Counted from the stretch's first letter, positions 8,828 to 17,540 are shown. The stretch: 64,000 nt of DNA from Chitinophaga sp. SYP-B3965 (GCF_009647655.1 NZ_WJFD01000004.1:62001-126000), one strand, 5' to 3'. Notes: generated by a model from the letters alone, not told the origin. Made by a program: numbers and translations.

Positions 8828-10036
8828 ATGAAAAATACATTTATAGTTTACCTATTCATTACGCCTTTAATTTGCAAAGGTTGTAAGGAAGAACCTAAAT
8901 CGAATTTGGTAGAAAGTTCCTATGAGTATATTGACCCAGAATACGACCAAGTTTCAATTGAAGCCACACCGGATAGCTTACATTTTTTGCTAAGCGATCA
9001 TTTTTATAGTTCATTAAGATCTTTTAATGCATTCAGTTCAGGTGACTCGACTTATGTTTCCTTTTTCAATAAGCAGGCTCGTGCAATTGGCATTTATGAT
9101 GTGGAAAACCAAAGGGTTGCGGGGTATGTTGAACTTGCAGATTCAATTATTGGGAAAAGAATGGATAACGTAACGGTCTTTTGCTATAATTTTGATACTA
9201 TTCTGGTTGCTACAAAAACTAAACTCTTTTTAATCGATTCTTCAGGCAAAATTTTATCTTCATTCAAACTATTCGGAGATTATTTGGCATCTAAAGATCT
9301 TCAGGGTCAAAAGAGACTTACTACGCAAATTAATTTAGACAATACGAAGCCCCCCGTTTTTAAGGATAATGTATTGTATTCAGCAATTAGACCAGCTTAT
9401 TATACTAATAGGACGTTATCTGCACAAAGACGGACTCATATCGCATATGCTATAGATTTGAGGGGGAACAAGGCAAGCTTGCTTTATAATTTCCCAAGAT
9501 CATATTGGGAGAAATACTTTGGGTATTATTTTATTGATTTTTATTTTTGCCGTAATGATAAGGAGGACTTCATTATAAGTTTTAGTGGGGACTCAAATAT
9601 TTATGCTACTGACCTTGCAGGAATTAGTCACTCATTCACGGGAAAAAGTAATCTGTTAAAAGGAGATATTTCCCCTTTGGGCAGAGAAACAGATTCAAGT
9701 GTAGTTGAAATAAAGCATTTTATGTCTTCGGATAAATATGGACCTATTTATTTTGATACTTATCGAAAACGCTATTTAAGAGCTGCATTGCAAGGGAATC
9801 AGGGTGATGATCAAACGTCTAGTAGGAAAGAGGAAATCAATCAATCTATACTTGTTTTTGACGAGAAATTTAAGATCATAGGTGAAAGCAAACTCCCTGG
9901 AGATATATCTTTGCGCCATATGTTTATTACTCCTAATGGGAAGATATATGCAAGGACACGAATGAGAGACGAATATAGAATTCATTTCGTTCGACTAGAG
10001 TATAAGGAAAATCATCTCAAAGTTTCAAAGAACTAA
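8828..10036 (+). CDS. Six-bladed propeller-type (DUF4221/BF3164-like) lipoprotein
   Basis: 402 residues with a lipoprotein signal (CKGC-KEEP, lipidated Cys about residue 19). The rest is mostly beta-strand with repeated motifs of the form I-Y-D-V-E-N, L-F-L-I-D-S-S-G-K, I-L-V-F-D-E-K, typical of the six-bladed propeller lipoproteins (DUF4221, BF3164) that accompany small exported peptides in Bacteroidota. Its likely place is the periplasmic face of the outer or inner membrane. It starts 105 bp after the small peptide gene and ends 13 bp before the next lipoprotein gene, so the three downstream genes look like one transcription unit. Family assignment is by overall pattern; the function of these proteins is unknown. 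Confidence 0.65.
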   Translation: MKNTFIVYLFITPLICKGCKEEPKSNLVESSYEYIDPEYDQVSIEATPDSLHFLLSDHFYSSLRSFNAFSSGDSTYVSFFNKQARAIGIYDVENQRVAGYVELADSIIGKRMDNVTVFCYNFDTILVATKTKLFLIDSSGKILSSFKLFGDYLASKDLQGQKRLTTQINLDNTKPPVFKDNVLYSAIRPAYYTNRTLSAQRRTHIAYAIDLRGNKASLLYNFPRSYWEKYFGYYFIDFYFCRNDKEDFIISFSGDSNIYATDLAGISHSFTGKSNLLKGDISPLGRETDSSVVEIKHFMSSDKYGPIYFDTYRKRYLRAALQGNQGDDQTSSRKEEINQSILVFDEKFKIIGESKLPGDISLRHMFITPNGKIYARTRMRDEYRIHFVRLEYKENHLKVSKN

Positions 10037-10049
10037 AATATATATAAAG

Positions 10050-10589
10050 ATGAAAAATTGTAGCATTTTCATTAAAATGGTAATTTTTCTACTATTTTTT
10101 AGCTGTAATAATAGTACTTATAAAGGCTTATCAAATGAAGAGTTTATTGTCGATATGAAGCAGCAGAATTTATTATTTGAACAATTAAGCGAATTGGTTC
10201 AAGGGGAAATTCCAGTTAATAGATTGAATGACTCATTGATTTTTTTGATAGTCCCTCTAAAGGAAAGCTGCCCTTCATGTCTTAATAAAACACTTGATAG
10301 CATTTTAAAACATAAGAGCGATCTTTTGGCTAATAGACTCATAGTTCTGTCAATTAAGGGAGGGCGGAAAACCATAAACTCTTATTTTAGGGAGCGTAAT
10401 GGGGAGCTACCCACCATTTCGGGTCAGTTGTTTCTAGATAGTACTAATCGTGCTTCTGATTTTAAATTATTTGAGGATAACCCTGTTTTTTATTATACAG
10501 TGAATAGAAAAGCATACAAGAAGGTGAAAGCTTTACCAGAAACAGTTAAGACCGATTTGAAAAATTATTTTTCTGGTAGAACAATATGA
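10050..10589 (+). CDS. Lipoprotein with thioredoxin-like CPSC motif
   Basis: 179 residues. Lipoprotein signal MKNCSIFIKMVIFLLFFSC-NNST. A CPSC motif sits near residue 75 (PLKESCPSCLNKTLDS) after a beta-strand (LIFLIVPL), as in thioredoxin-fold proteins, and a later strand region leads to FYYTVNRKAY. It could be a membrane-anchored thiol-disulfide protein, perhaps acting on the two Cys of the small peptide upstream or on the thioredoxin-like fusion protein. 13 bp after the propeller lipoprotein gene and 8 bp before the pseudo-phosphatase gene. Not a classical TlpA: it is short, and the usual WCxxC Trp is absent. Confidence 0.6.
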   Translation: MKNCSIFIKMVIFLLFFSCNNSTYKGLSNEEFIVDMKQQNLLFEQLSELVQGEIPVNRLNDSLIFLIVPLKESCPSCLNKTLDSILKHKSDLLANRLIVLSIKGGRKTINSYFRERNGELPTISGQLFLDSTNRASDFKLFEDNPVFYYTVNRKAYKKVKALPETVKTDLKNYFSGRTI

Positions 10590-10597
10590 TCTGAATT

Positions 10598-11509
10598 ATG
10601 AGTAACCACGCAAAACTTCCATTAAAAATTCCTCATTCTGAGAATTCAAGAAGGTATTTTTCCATTAGGATAAAAGATATGCTCTTAAATGAAAATAGTT
10701 ATTTTCAAGAAGCGGGAAGGATATTGGTAGTGTCAGCTATGGACGGGAACTTTGCAATACTTCTAGAAGTTTTGTATGCTGCTCGAGTAATTAATAAAAA
10801 GAATAACTGGATATTTGGTGATGGTAGACTTGTAATACTCGGAGGGTGCTTTGATAAGGGAGAACATGTCGTTGAGTGTTTGTGGTTAATCTATGATCTT
10901 GAGGAGAAAGCTAAGAGAGAAGGTGGGTATGTGCATTTTATACTGGGAGAACATGAAATTCTAAACCTGAATGGTAACTGGCGGCACATGCAACCTATAT
11001 ATGCTACGAACTTAAGAAAGCCAGGAAGTGCATATCTTACTTTATATGACGGAAATAATGAATTATGGAGATGGATTAGAACAAAAAATATTATTGAAAA
11101 GATAGGAAATTATTTATTTGTTCGCGGTGGGATATCTAGCAGTTTGGTGGAGCTAGGGTATTCCTTGTTTGATATTAACCGTATTGCTAGAAATCATTAT
11201 TCTGAAATAAGTAGTCAATTTTCTGACCCATTACTGAACATCCTTTTCAATAGTGAAGAATCACCTTTTTTATACCGCGGTTATTATTTAGGAAATGAGA
11301 ATTCTAGTACAATTGACAGGATTTTAGAAAGATTCAATGTTTCAAATATTATAACTAGACATAAACAGCCAGGAACAACTTCAATATTTTTTGAAGGGAA
11401 AATTGTAAATCTTGCTGGTAGTAGTGATGAAGATTATTACGCATTGTTAATTGTTAGCGGTAAATTTTTCCGACTGTATCGTGATGGCAGAATGGAAGAT
11501 ATTATTTAA
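10598..11509 (+). CDS. PPP-phosphatase-like protein with lost metal ligands (pseudo-phosphatase)
   Basis: 303 residues, clearly a paralogue of the C-terminal phosphatase domain of the fusion gene at 5769-8288 (shared blocks NNWIFGDGRLV, EHVVECLWLIYDLEEKA, IRTKNIIEKIGNYLFV, RFNVSNIIT). Key residues have changed: motif I D571 is A47, GDMFDRG has become G82-G-C-F-D86-K-G, GNHE has become G117-E118-H-E, VHGG has become V-R176-G-G, and GHT has become R254-H255-K. Four metal ligands are thus gone while the fold-forming blocks are kept, and the frame is intact, so it is probably a binding or regulatory pseudo-enzyme and not debris. It has no signal peptide, unlike its paralogue, so it should be cytosolic. 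Last gene of the plus-strand run; 17 bp separate it from the convergent kinase/LanC-like gene. Confidence 0.75.
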   Translation: MSNHAKLPLKIPHSENSRRYFSIRIKDMLLNENSYFQEAGRILVVSAMDGNFAILLEVLYAARVINKKNNWIFGDGRLVILGGCFDKGEHVVECLWLIYDLEEKAKREGGYVHFILGEHEILNLNGNWRHMQPIYATNLRKPGSAYLTLYDGNNELWRWIRTKNIIEKIGNYLFVRGGISSSLVELGYSLFDINRIARNHYSEISSQFSDPLLNILFNSEESPFLYRGYYLGNENSSTIDRILERFNVSNIITRHKQPGTTSIFFEGKIVNLAGSSDEDYYALLIVSGKFFRLYRDGRMEDII

Positions 11510-11526
11510 ATATTTCGTAATAAATC

Positions 11527-13656
11527 TTAAAATGGGGGTTTAATATTAGCAATATCACAATAACGAAGAAGGTAATAGAGTAGGCCACTTATGCCTTTGA
11601 AAAAATTTCCTACAGGTTGACGTTCGTCTTCTGTCAACCAATATGGGCCATGTAAAGGATGTGTTTTTTTGAGATGCATAATAGTTTGTGTGATTTTATC
11701 GGCATATGTAAGCCATTTTTCTTCCTTTAGTATCAAAAATGCTTCAAGGTATACATGACCTTTTCCTACAAGGCCAGTCATTTGATTGAGGAATTCTGGA
11801 TGCTGTTCTTCTAATTGAAAGTTCAATGAATTTATTGCATATTGTCTGTATATTGGATCCTGAAAATATTCAAATGCTTTTAGAAAGGTGAAGCTTATAC
11901 CAATAACTCCTTCACTCCATAGATTGGAGTATGTTTTCCCTTTTGAATTCACCCAATAACATGTCTCTCCTTGATTTTTTGCTTGAGAAATTAGCCATTT
12001 TAATCCATTCTTAGCAGCCTTTAGGGCCTCCGTATTATTATTCAGTTTTCCTACTTCAATAAGAAAGTAGATAACTCCCGCGGCGCCGTTATTAAAGCCT
12101 TTTGTTCTTCTTTTGCCGTAAGACCACCCACCATCAGATTGTTGATTTTCAATAATTTTAGTTGTAATCTTTTTTAATTTTTCCTGTACTTGTGCAGGTA
12201 GAAATTCTTGACATGCCAGATTGGCAATACCTTGTCCGGATAATCCACTAGAAAGAATAAGTGTTGTCGATTCTCTGCTAAGTAAGCGTTCCATCCATTC
12301 AATATGCTCTGAAGACCATGATAACAGCCCATTTTTTAGCGCATGGCTTAAAACAAACGCGATTCCGTCAGAGCCATTAAGTAAACCTATCCCTGATTTA
12401 TCTATGTTCTTATTATATTTTTCATAAATTAATTCCCATGCCTTTTGAATTCCATATTCAGCTTTTGAAATATCAATCCCTGCTTTTTTTGCTATGGATA
12501 GAAAGTAAATAATTCCTGCTACCCCGATGCTAAAACTGCCATACCAAGCCTTTTCCATCTTATCTTTTTCAGGTTTGGGCTTTTTATTTTTAATCTCAGA
12601 GAACCATCCCTTTTCCTTATTGCAAAGTAAAGTGCTTCCAAATGTACTAATCGATTCTTGAACTGTTAAGATTATCTCCTCTTTGGTATAGGACTTTTTA
12701 ATTGATGAAGGCCTTATTATATTTTTTTTAGCGTCATTTTTATATTCTGCGATAGTTTCTAGTAGATTATTGATATTAGGCCTTTCCTCTGGATCAGGAT
12801 GAATACATTTTGTCACTATTTCAGCTATCCTTTTATCAGGTATAAAATATGATACTTTTCTCGTTATATCTTCTAACTTAACATCATTAAGCTTATATGC
12901 AGATATTCCAGCCCAAGACTGTAATGTTAACATTCCTAAAGAATAAATATCTTCTTTTTCAGATGGATTCTGGGACGCATTTTCTTGTTCAGGAGACATG
13001 TATCCTCTTGTACCAAGTAAAAAGGGGGGCGAAGGATATTGCAGTGTCATTGAATAGCTAAGTTCTAAATCAATGACAGCTACTCGGCCTCCAGGCATTA
13101 TTATGAAATTATTCACAGTAATGTCTCTATGAATAATCCCAAAATTGTGCATGCGTTGGATTAGCTTGTATATTTGAATTAAATAATCAATAAATTGCAG
13201 CCCTCTTTTTGTCTTGTTGATTAAGTCGGTTCTTAGTTGCCTCTTCCCTTTTTTTAGTATTTTTCCCAAAGGGGATCCTTTTATGCGCTCAATCACTAGA
13301 TAGTAATTACCATTTTCTTCAAAGGAACCTAATAGCCGAGGAATGCGTAGATTATTTTGCAGTAACTCATGCAATTCCCGTTGCCAAATTAATCGATCTC
13401 TAATATCTCGACCATAAGCATCTTTTGTATCTCCGTATGTCCCCTCCTTAATTACACAGGTACCAAAGTCAAATAAACTTTTAATATAAAAACATTTTAC
13501 AACATCATTTTTCTGACTTTCTTTTAAGCTTTTTATAATGATATAATTATAGCCAATTCGCTTGCCAGCTTTTTTTTCTGCTTTTCCTTTAAATGTACTT
13601 TTCTCAGCTGTATCAATTATTTCCTCAACAGTTGTATTTCTATTATTATCAATCAT
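11527..13656 (-). CDS. Protein kinase / LanC-like fusion protein (LanKC-related)
   Basis: 709 residues, no signal peptide. The kinase domain spans about 35-305 and looks active: Lys70 (CVIKEG), Glu94 in helix C, H176-R-D178 with N183, DLE at 196-198 in place of DFG, and SPEQE for APE at 221. From about 370 to 705 comes a LanC-like alpha/alpha toroid with the repeated G-x-x-G-hydrophobic pattern (SIGVAGIIYFL, NGSDGIAFVL, FNNGAAGVIYFL, KGISGLLYYLL). The zinc Cys/His of true LanC cyclases are missing: WCxG is W580-S-E-G and CHG is replaced in LVGKGH (629-634). The N-terminal phospho-Ser/Thr lyase domain of class III/IV lanthipeptide synthetases is also missing (only about 35 residues precede the kinase). 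It therefore probably phosphorylates, and may bind, a peptide or protein but is unlikely to make lanthionine alone. Convergent with the peptide/phosphatase run; a small HTH gene lies upstream in the same direction. Confidence 0.85.
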   Translation of the reverse strand: MIDNNRNTTVEEIIDTAEKSTFKGKAEKKAGKRIGYNYIIIKSLKESQKNDVVKCFYIKSLFDFGTCVIKEGTYGDTKDAYGRDIRDRLIWQRELHELLQNNLRIPRLLGSFEENGNYYLVIERIKGSPLGKILKKGKRQLRTDLINKTKRGLQFIDYLIQIYKLIQRMHNFGIIHRDITVNNFIIMPGGRVAVIDLELSYSMTLQYPSPPFLLGTRGYMSPEQENASQNPSEKEDIYSLGMLTLQSWAGISAYKLNDVKLEDITRKVSYFIPDKRIAEIVTKCIHPDPEERPNINNLLETIAEYKNDAKKNIIRPSSIKKSYTKEEIILTVQESISTFGSTLLCNKEKGWFSEIKNKKPKPEKDKMEKAWYGSFSIGVAGIIYFLSIAKKAGIDISKAEYGIQKAWELIYEKYNKNIDKSGIGLLNGSDGIAFVLSHALKNGLLSWSSEHIEWMERLLSRESTTLILSSGLSGQGIANLACQEFLPAQVQEKLKKITTKIIENQQSDGGWSYGKRRTKGFNNGAAGVIYFLIEVGKLNNNTEALKAAKNGLKWLISQAKNQGETCYWVNSKGKTYSNLWSEGVIGISFTFLKAFEYFQDPIYRQYAINSLNFQLEEQHPEFLNQMTGLVGKGHVYLEAFLILKEEKWLTYADKITQTIMHLKKTHPLHGPYWLTEDERQPVGNFFKGISGLLYYLLRYCDIANIKPPF

Positions 13657-13713
13657 ACATAGGAATTTATCAAGAAGAATGTTTATTAAATAGTTATAAG
13701 TGATGATATCATT

Positions 13714-13953
13714 TTATTGATAGGACTTAAACTTAAACGATATTTTAAAGTATCCTTCCTCATCATAGTAATAACTCTGCCTACTATTATCAAACTTAAT
13801 AGGCGCTCCAAAATCCTTCATCAGATTAAGGTATTTATAAACACATCTCTCAGATATGCCAATTCTACTGGCCAGTTTAGTAGGGGTTCCAGTGGCTTTA
13901 GTTTGGATAAGTCGGTCTATGCGCTCCAGGCGCTGCAGCGTGTCTTTTGTCAT
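13714..13953 (-). CDS. Small HTH-domain DNA-binding protein
   Basis: 79 residues from the ATG at 13953 (MTKDTLQRLERIDRLI); the frame is open further upstream, but those residues are hydrophobic and lie before the natural start of the helix-turn-helix. The fold looks like HTH_11/DeoR-type: helix LERIDRLIQ, then TPTKLASRIGISERCVYKYLN, then a short wing with KFDNSRQSYYY. It ends 57 bp before the kinase/LanC-like gene, same strand, so it is probably its regulator and possibly co-transcribed. No ligand domain. Confidence 0.7.
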   Translation of the reverse strand: MTKDTLQRLERIDRLIQTKATGTPTKLASRIGISERCVYKYLNLMKDFGAPIKFDNSRQSYYYDEEGYFKISFKFKSYQ

Positions 13954-14180
13954 TGGATAACAAGAATTTTTAGGTAACTGTCTTAAAGCAATAATGAATG
14001 GTAGGGTAATAACATAACATAGCCACATCTAACTCTGCACTGCAATAGTTAAATATTCGCTCATATCTCAAGCTGAAAATATCGCCGGGTTAATTCTTCT
14101 GTGTCTTCAGTATAAAGTTGAGATATTTAACATTAAAATAAAATGGCTAAACAGACATATTTGTTGCCTAATTGGACTTT

Positions 14181-15185
14181 TCACCGCCGTATTACTTCAC
14201 TGGGAGGGTGCCCGAAGTGTGCTCTGTACCTTCTGCTGAAGTTCCCATAGTCCCCGTAGCCCACCATTTCAGAGATCTTATGCATGGAGAGGTTGGTGGT
14301 AAGAATCAATTCCCGTGCGGTTTCCAGCCGGGCTCGCTTTACAAATGACTGCAGTGATTCGGCGTAAATTTTCTTGTATCCTGTCTTTAATTTGGATACG
14401 CTGATATTATAATCCCGCGCAATTTCCTGATTGCCTAGTTCCCTGGATAAATTATTCAGGATGTAAGCATGAATGGTGGTAAACAGAAGCGCATCGTCAT
14501 TCATGGAAGAGGATGGAGAGGACTCCTCAGTATCTTTCAAGGTCAGGGCCAGTAACAGCGATATGTTAGCGGGCATTTCTATCTCCCTCATTTTATCGGA
14601 GGAAGGTGTCCGCCTTATTTCATTGATCAGTTCATAGAATTTGCTGGTCATTATACCTGTGGAAGAGGTCAGGTAGGTAGATTGATTTTTATCCGATTTG
14701 TCCAGCAGCTTTTTCATCAGATCTGAATAAGCGGAGAGTGTAAACAGCTGCTCTCTTGAGAAGTCAATGTGGAAGGACTCATATACCCCGCCCTTTTCCA
14801 GCCAGGCTTTATGTGATGCATTACTCACCTGGAAGAACCCAAACTGTCCTGCACGTAACCATAAGGATCCTGCATCTGCCAGCTCGCAGCGGATACTTCC
14901 CTTCATTGTAAAATGAAGCGCAGAGAGTGGTTCGGGGGAATGGGGAGCAATAAGTGTGTCTTTTTTAGGAAAGAATACGTGATTGCAAACGGTGAAGCCA
15001 TTGATCTGCATTACCTGATGTAGGATATTTATGGATGTGGATTCTTCTAAAACGGCCTGGGCATAAGGATAAATATATGACCTATACTGCGATGGTATCT
15101 CAGTGATGATAGTGATCTCTGTCTCGGGAATGCCTTTAATGATAAACCGCATATGCGGTTTCGTAGAAAACGGGTAACTCAGCAT
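14181..15185 (-). CDS. AraC-family transcriptional regulator
   Basis: 334 residues. The N-terminal 220 residues form a sensor region of the cupin-like type with no clear ligand. The C-terminal AraC double HTH is about residues 235-334: NQEIARDYNISVSKLKTGYK for the first helix-turn-helix and SMHKISEMVGYGDYGNFSRR for the second, ending FGHPPSEV. Base use is closer to the core genome than to the AT-rich genes on both sides. The 152 bp between it and the HTH gene holds nothing recognised. Target unknown. Confidence 0.88.
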   Translation of the reverse strand: MLSYPFSTKPHMRFIIKGIPETEITIITEIPSQYRSYIYPYAQAVLEESTSINILHQVMQINGFTVCNHVFFPKKDTLIAPHSPEPLSALHFTMKGSIRCELADAGSLWLRAGQFGFFQVSNASHKAWLEKGGVYESFHIDFSREQLFTLSAYSDLMKKLLDKSDKNQSTYLTSSTGIMTSKFYELINEIRRTPSSDKMREIEMPANISLLLALTLKDTEESSPSSSMNDDALLFTTIHAYILNNLSRELGNQEIARDYNISVSKLKTGYKKIYAESLQSFVKRARLETARELILTTNLSMHKISEMVGYGDYGNFSRRYRAHFGHPPSEVIRR

Positions 15186-15332
15186 ATTTATATAGGGTTA
15201 CTGTGATTTATGGTTACTAGGTTTTTAAAAAATATTCTGGTTCCAGGTTAAATAGTATGGTAATGCGTGGAAATCGATCTAGCTAAATTGTTATATCCGG
15301 TAATAATATGAGGGACTAACGAACGCAATTAA

Positions 15333-15348
15333 ATGCAATTCTGCAATT
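15333..15348 (+). repeat. Left copy of a 16-bp imperfect direct repeat flanking the HEPN gene
   Basis: ATGCAATTCTGCAATT here and ATGCAATTCCGCAATT at 17501-17516, 15 of 16 bases equal, same orientation, bracketing the methyltransferase fragment and the HEPN gene. It could be an attachment-site or deletion footprint. The motif is simple (GCAATT twice), so chance cannot be excluded. Confidence 0.35.
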
Positions 15349-15471
15349 ATGCAGCAGTGAATGGAACAAAATCATAATTATTTAACATTGAGAGTAGTAG
15401 TTTTTCTACGCAGTACTTATTTATCTTGGCTCCTCCCAACTTTTTCGCTCGCGCAAACTGTCTACTCTTAC

Positions 15472-15561
15472 ATGAGCAAAGGTACAATATTCGAGATCGG
15501 CATGCATAAAGGGGAAGATACCGCGAACTACCTGCAGCAGGGATTTAATGGGTTGGCTTAA
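15472..15561 (+). pseudogene. N-terminal fragment of an FkbM-type methyltransferase
   Basis: 30 codons reading MSKGTIFEIGMHKGEDTANY and then LQQGFNG before a stop. The block I-F-E-I-G-M-H-K-G-E-D-T-x-x-Y-L-x-x-G-F is the SAM-binding start of FkbM-family methyltransferases, which normally continue with V-A-V-E-A-N-P; here the frame ends at once. The rest of the gene is absent and the HEPN gene lies downstream in the opposite direction. A plus-strand terminator at 17541, after the HEPN gene, could be the old end of this gene. Confidence 0.5.
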
Positions 15562-15625
15562 CAACTAGTTTGACCTATAGTCTTAGCGACAAATAATTCT
15601 GAATCATTATTAATTTGAGGCATAA

Positions 15626-17416
15626 TTAAGATATAAAACCAATGGAGCAATCAACGGTTAATAAATCATTTAATAAGTAACCATTATGTTCAATATTTCC
15701 AATTTTTATTTCATTTAATATAAAGTAGTCCTCAATAGATTTTTCTTTAGTATCAGGTTTAAAAAGAAAATCTATGAGTTCATTTAAAATGAAAGTCAGA
15801 TAGTATCTCAGATTAGAGGCGATCTGCTCATTATTGGTATTGGTTGCTGCATCATGAATAATTTCGTTCCGAAGTCTGTAAATTCTTGTAAAATGAATCT
15901 CTAAGTTGTTTTTATGAATTCTTATATAGTCACTTGCATTAGCCGGTTTGCCAGCTTTGAAAAAGGATTGTTTATGTTTCATGCTACGATAGGCTAACAA
16001 GGGGGAAATGGTTAATAAATGCCGAAAAACTTCATCATAGAAGGTTTCCTTTTCCAGATAGCTATCATTAGATGAAGTATAAGAGGGAATCAAGGATTGA
16101 TGAGGTCCGCTTAGCTGCGAAAACGATTTCTTGAAGTTATAGACGTTTCTTTTAACATACGCTAACGAATGTGCATTTATGAAATGGTCTTTAATTCTAT
16201 TAATGGTGCTTTGGCTTTCATAATTAGAAAAAAGATATTCAAGCCCTATCCAATAGTTTATAAACTTGTGTTCAACTTCTGTTGATTGATTACCAAGTCT
16301 GAGATATCGAATAGCAGATTTTATTTTTTCTTTAGATTCATTTACAACTAATGGATTATTTAAGATGGCAGGCAATTTTTTAGTGAATTCAAGGTAATGG
16401 TCTTTAGCTACTCTATATTTACCATCTAGAATATTAACATTGTTTTGAAAATCGCCTCTTTGAGGTGAGCGAGAATCAATTACCAATGCTCTGTTATGTA
16501 ATTGTAAGAACTCATCAGATAGACCAAGGTCAATTACATCTAAGTATTCTGATAAAATGCTTCTTGCCTTTTTTAAAGCAGCCAAATAATCTGTAGCAAC
16601 TATTCTGCAGCGTATGAATTTTCTCGCATTAGCAGGGGCATTATACGAGGTTAGCTCACGTCGCTGAGGGCCATTTAACTGAATGTCATTAATATTATCT
16701 GAAAGGGTTAATTTTTGATGAGGAATAGCTGAGATGGAGTCATAAACTTTTTGAGTAGTATCAATTCTAAAAATGACTTCATAATCGCCTGGTAAATCTG
16801 AAATTCTAAGTTTAAAATTGCCAAAATGATCAGCGAATTTTTTTCCAGCATGTAGTGAATTGACAAATATTCCATAAACTAATTTATATAAAAAGCCCTT
16901 TGAGTAGCCTTTGCTAATTAGTTCGCTAAAAAGTATATTTAGTGTAGTGTCAATTTTTTCTAACTCGCACAGATTATCATCATTTGCAGTTAGTAGTATT
17001 TCTAATCCATCAATAACTGTTTTTAAGTATTGACAATTTTCTTTCAGTAGGATCTCAATGCAGGATATGACTTTTTTGTAATTATTTTCATCAATTGTTT
17101 TAAGGAGTTGTTCTAGATATTTATGTGAAATAGCGCCTAAAGTCAAATAATTTGGATGATAATTTAAAAGGGAACTTGCTTCATCTACTAACGCCTTTTT
17201 CTCTTTTTCTTTTGCTTTTAAGGTCTGGAAGTGCTTTATTCTGCCTATTTGAAATTCCTCTAAGCAGTATTTTAACTCTTCCAGTATAGTCTTGGGATTA
17301 TTTAACTTAACTCTATAAGAATCAATACTTCCTAAATACAAAAGTTCTAAAGACTTCTCTATAAAAAACCTTTGACAAACAGTCAAACTTGCATTTTTAT
17401 GGGCAATTATTTGCAT
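15626..17416 (-). CDS. Large protein with C-terminal Apea-like HEPN domain
   Basis: 596 residues, AT-rich, no signal peptide or membrane segment. The C-terminal quarter contains a HEPN-type helical bundle with the motif R516-N-E-I-I-H521 (the Rx4H signature of HEPN ribonucleases), preceded by helices like those of Apea-like HEPN proteins (VEHKFINYWIGLEYLFSNYES). The first 400 residues are mostly helical and not recognised. Apea-like HEPN proteins are common as single genes in defence islands, and this one lies alone between a gene fragment and a tRNA gene, with no antitoxin or partner nuclease beside it. Defence is therefore inference; intact Arg and His suggest RNase activity. The ATG at 17416 gives the full ORF. 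Confidence 0.65.
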   Translation of the reverse strand: MQIIAHKNASLTVCQRFFIEKSLELLYLGSIDSYRVKLNNPKTILEELKYCLEEFQIGRIKHFQTLKAKEKEKKALVDEASSLLNYHPNYLTLGAISHKYLEQLLKTIDENNYKKVISCIEILLKENCQYLKTVIDGLEILLTANDDNLCELEKIDTTLNILFSELISKGYSKGFLYKLVYGIFVNSLHAGKKFADHFGNFKLRISDLPGDYEVIFRIDTTQKVYDSISAIPHQKLTLSDNINDIQLNGPQRRELTSYNAPANARKFIRCRIVATDYLAALKKARSILSEYLDVIDLGLSDEFLQLHNRALVIDSRSPQRGDFQNNVNILDGKYRVAKDHYLEFTKKLPAILNNPLVVNESKEKIKSAIRYLRLGNQSTEVEHKFINYWIGLEYLFSNYESQSTINRIKDHFINAHSLAYVKRNVYNFKKSFSQLSGPHQSLIPSYTSSNDSYLEKETFYDEVFRHLLTISPLLAYRSMKHKQSFFKAGKPANASDYIRIHKNNLEIHFTRIYRLRNEIIHDAATNTNNEQIASNLRYYLTFILNELIDFLFKPDTKEKSIEDYFILNEIKIGNIEHNGYLLNDLLTVDCSIGFIS

Positions 17417-17500
17417 GGTATCTTTATTTGGCCTAGCTTTGTATTAGAAATATTAAAATTATTTAAGATAAAAAAGGAAGATAGGTAGATTTGGATCTGG

Positions 17501-17516
17501 ATGCAATTCCGCAATT
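17501..17516 (+). repeat. Right copy of the 16-bp imperfect direct repeat
   Basis: ATGCAATTCCGCAATT; see 15333-15348. It is 25 bp before an orphan plus-strand terminator. Confidence 0.35.
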
Positions 17517-17540
17517 CTTCGCTACTTCCTTAGATAGTAA

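Noticed and set aside
11527..13656. Complete lanthipeptide synthetase
   Set aside because: The lyase domain and the zinc ligands of the cyclase are absent, and no nearby short precursor with a leader and Cys-rich core is seen on its strand.
14143..14253. Short plus-strand ORF beginning MAKQTYLLPN as a precursor peptide
   Set aside because: It is antisense to the end of the AraC gene, whose coding sequence explains most of it; no start signals.
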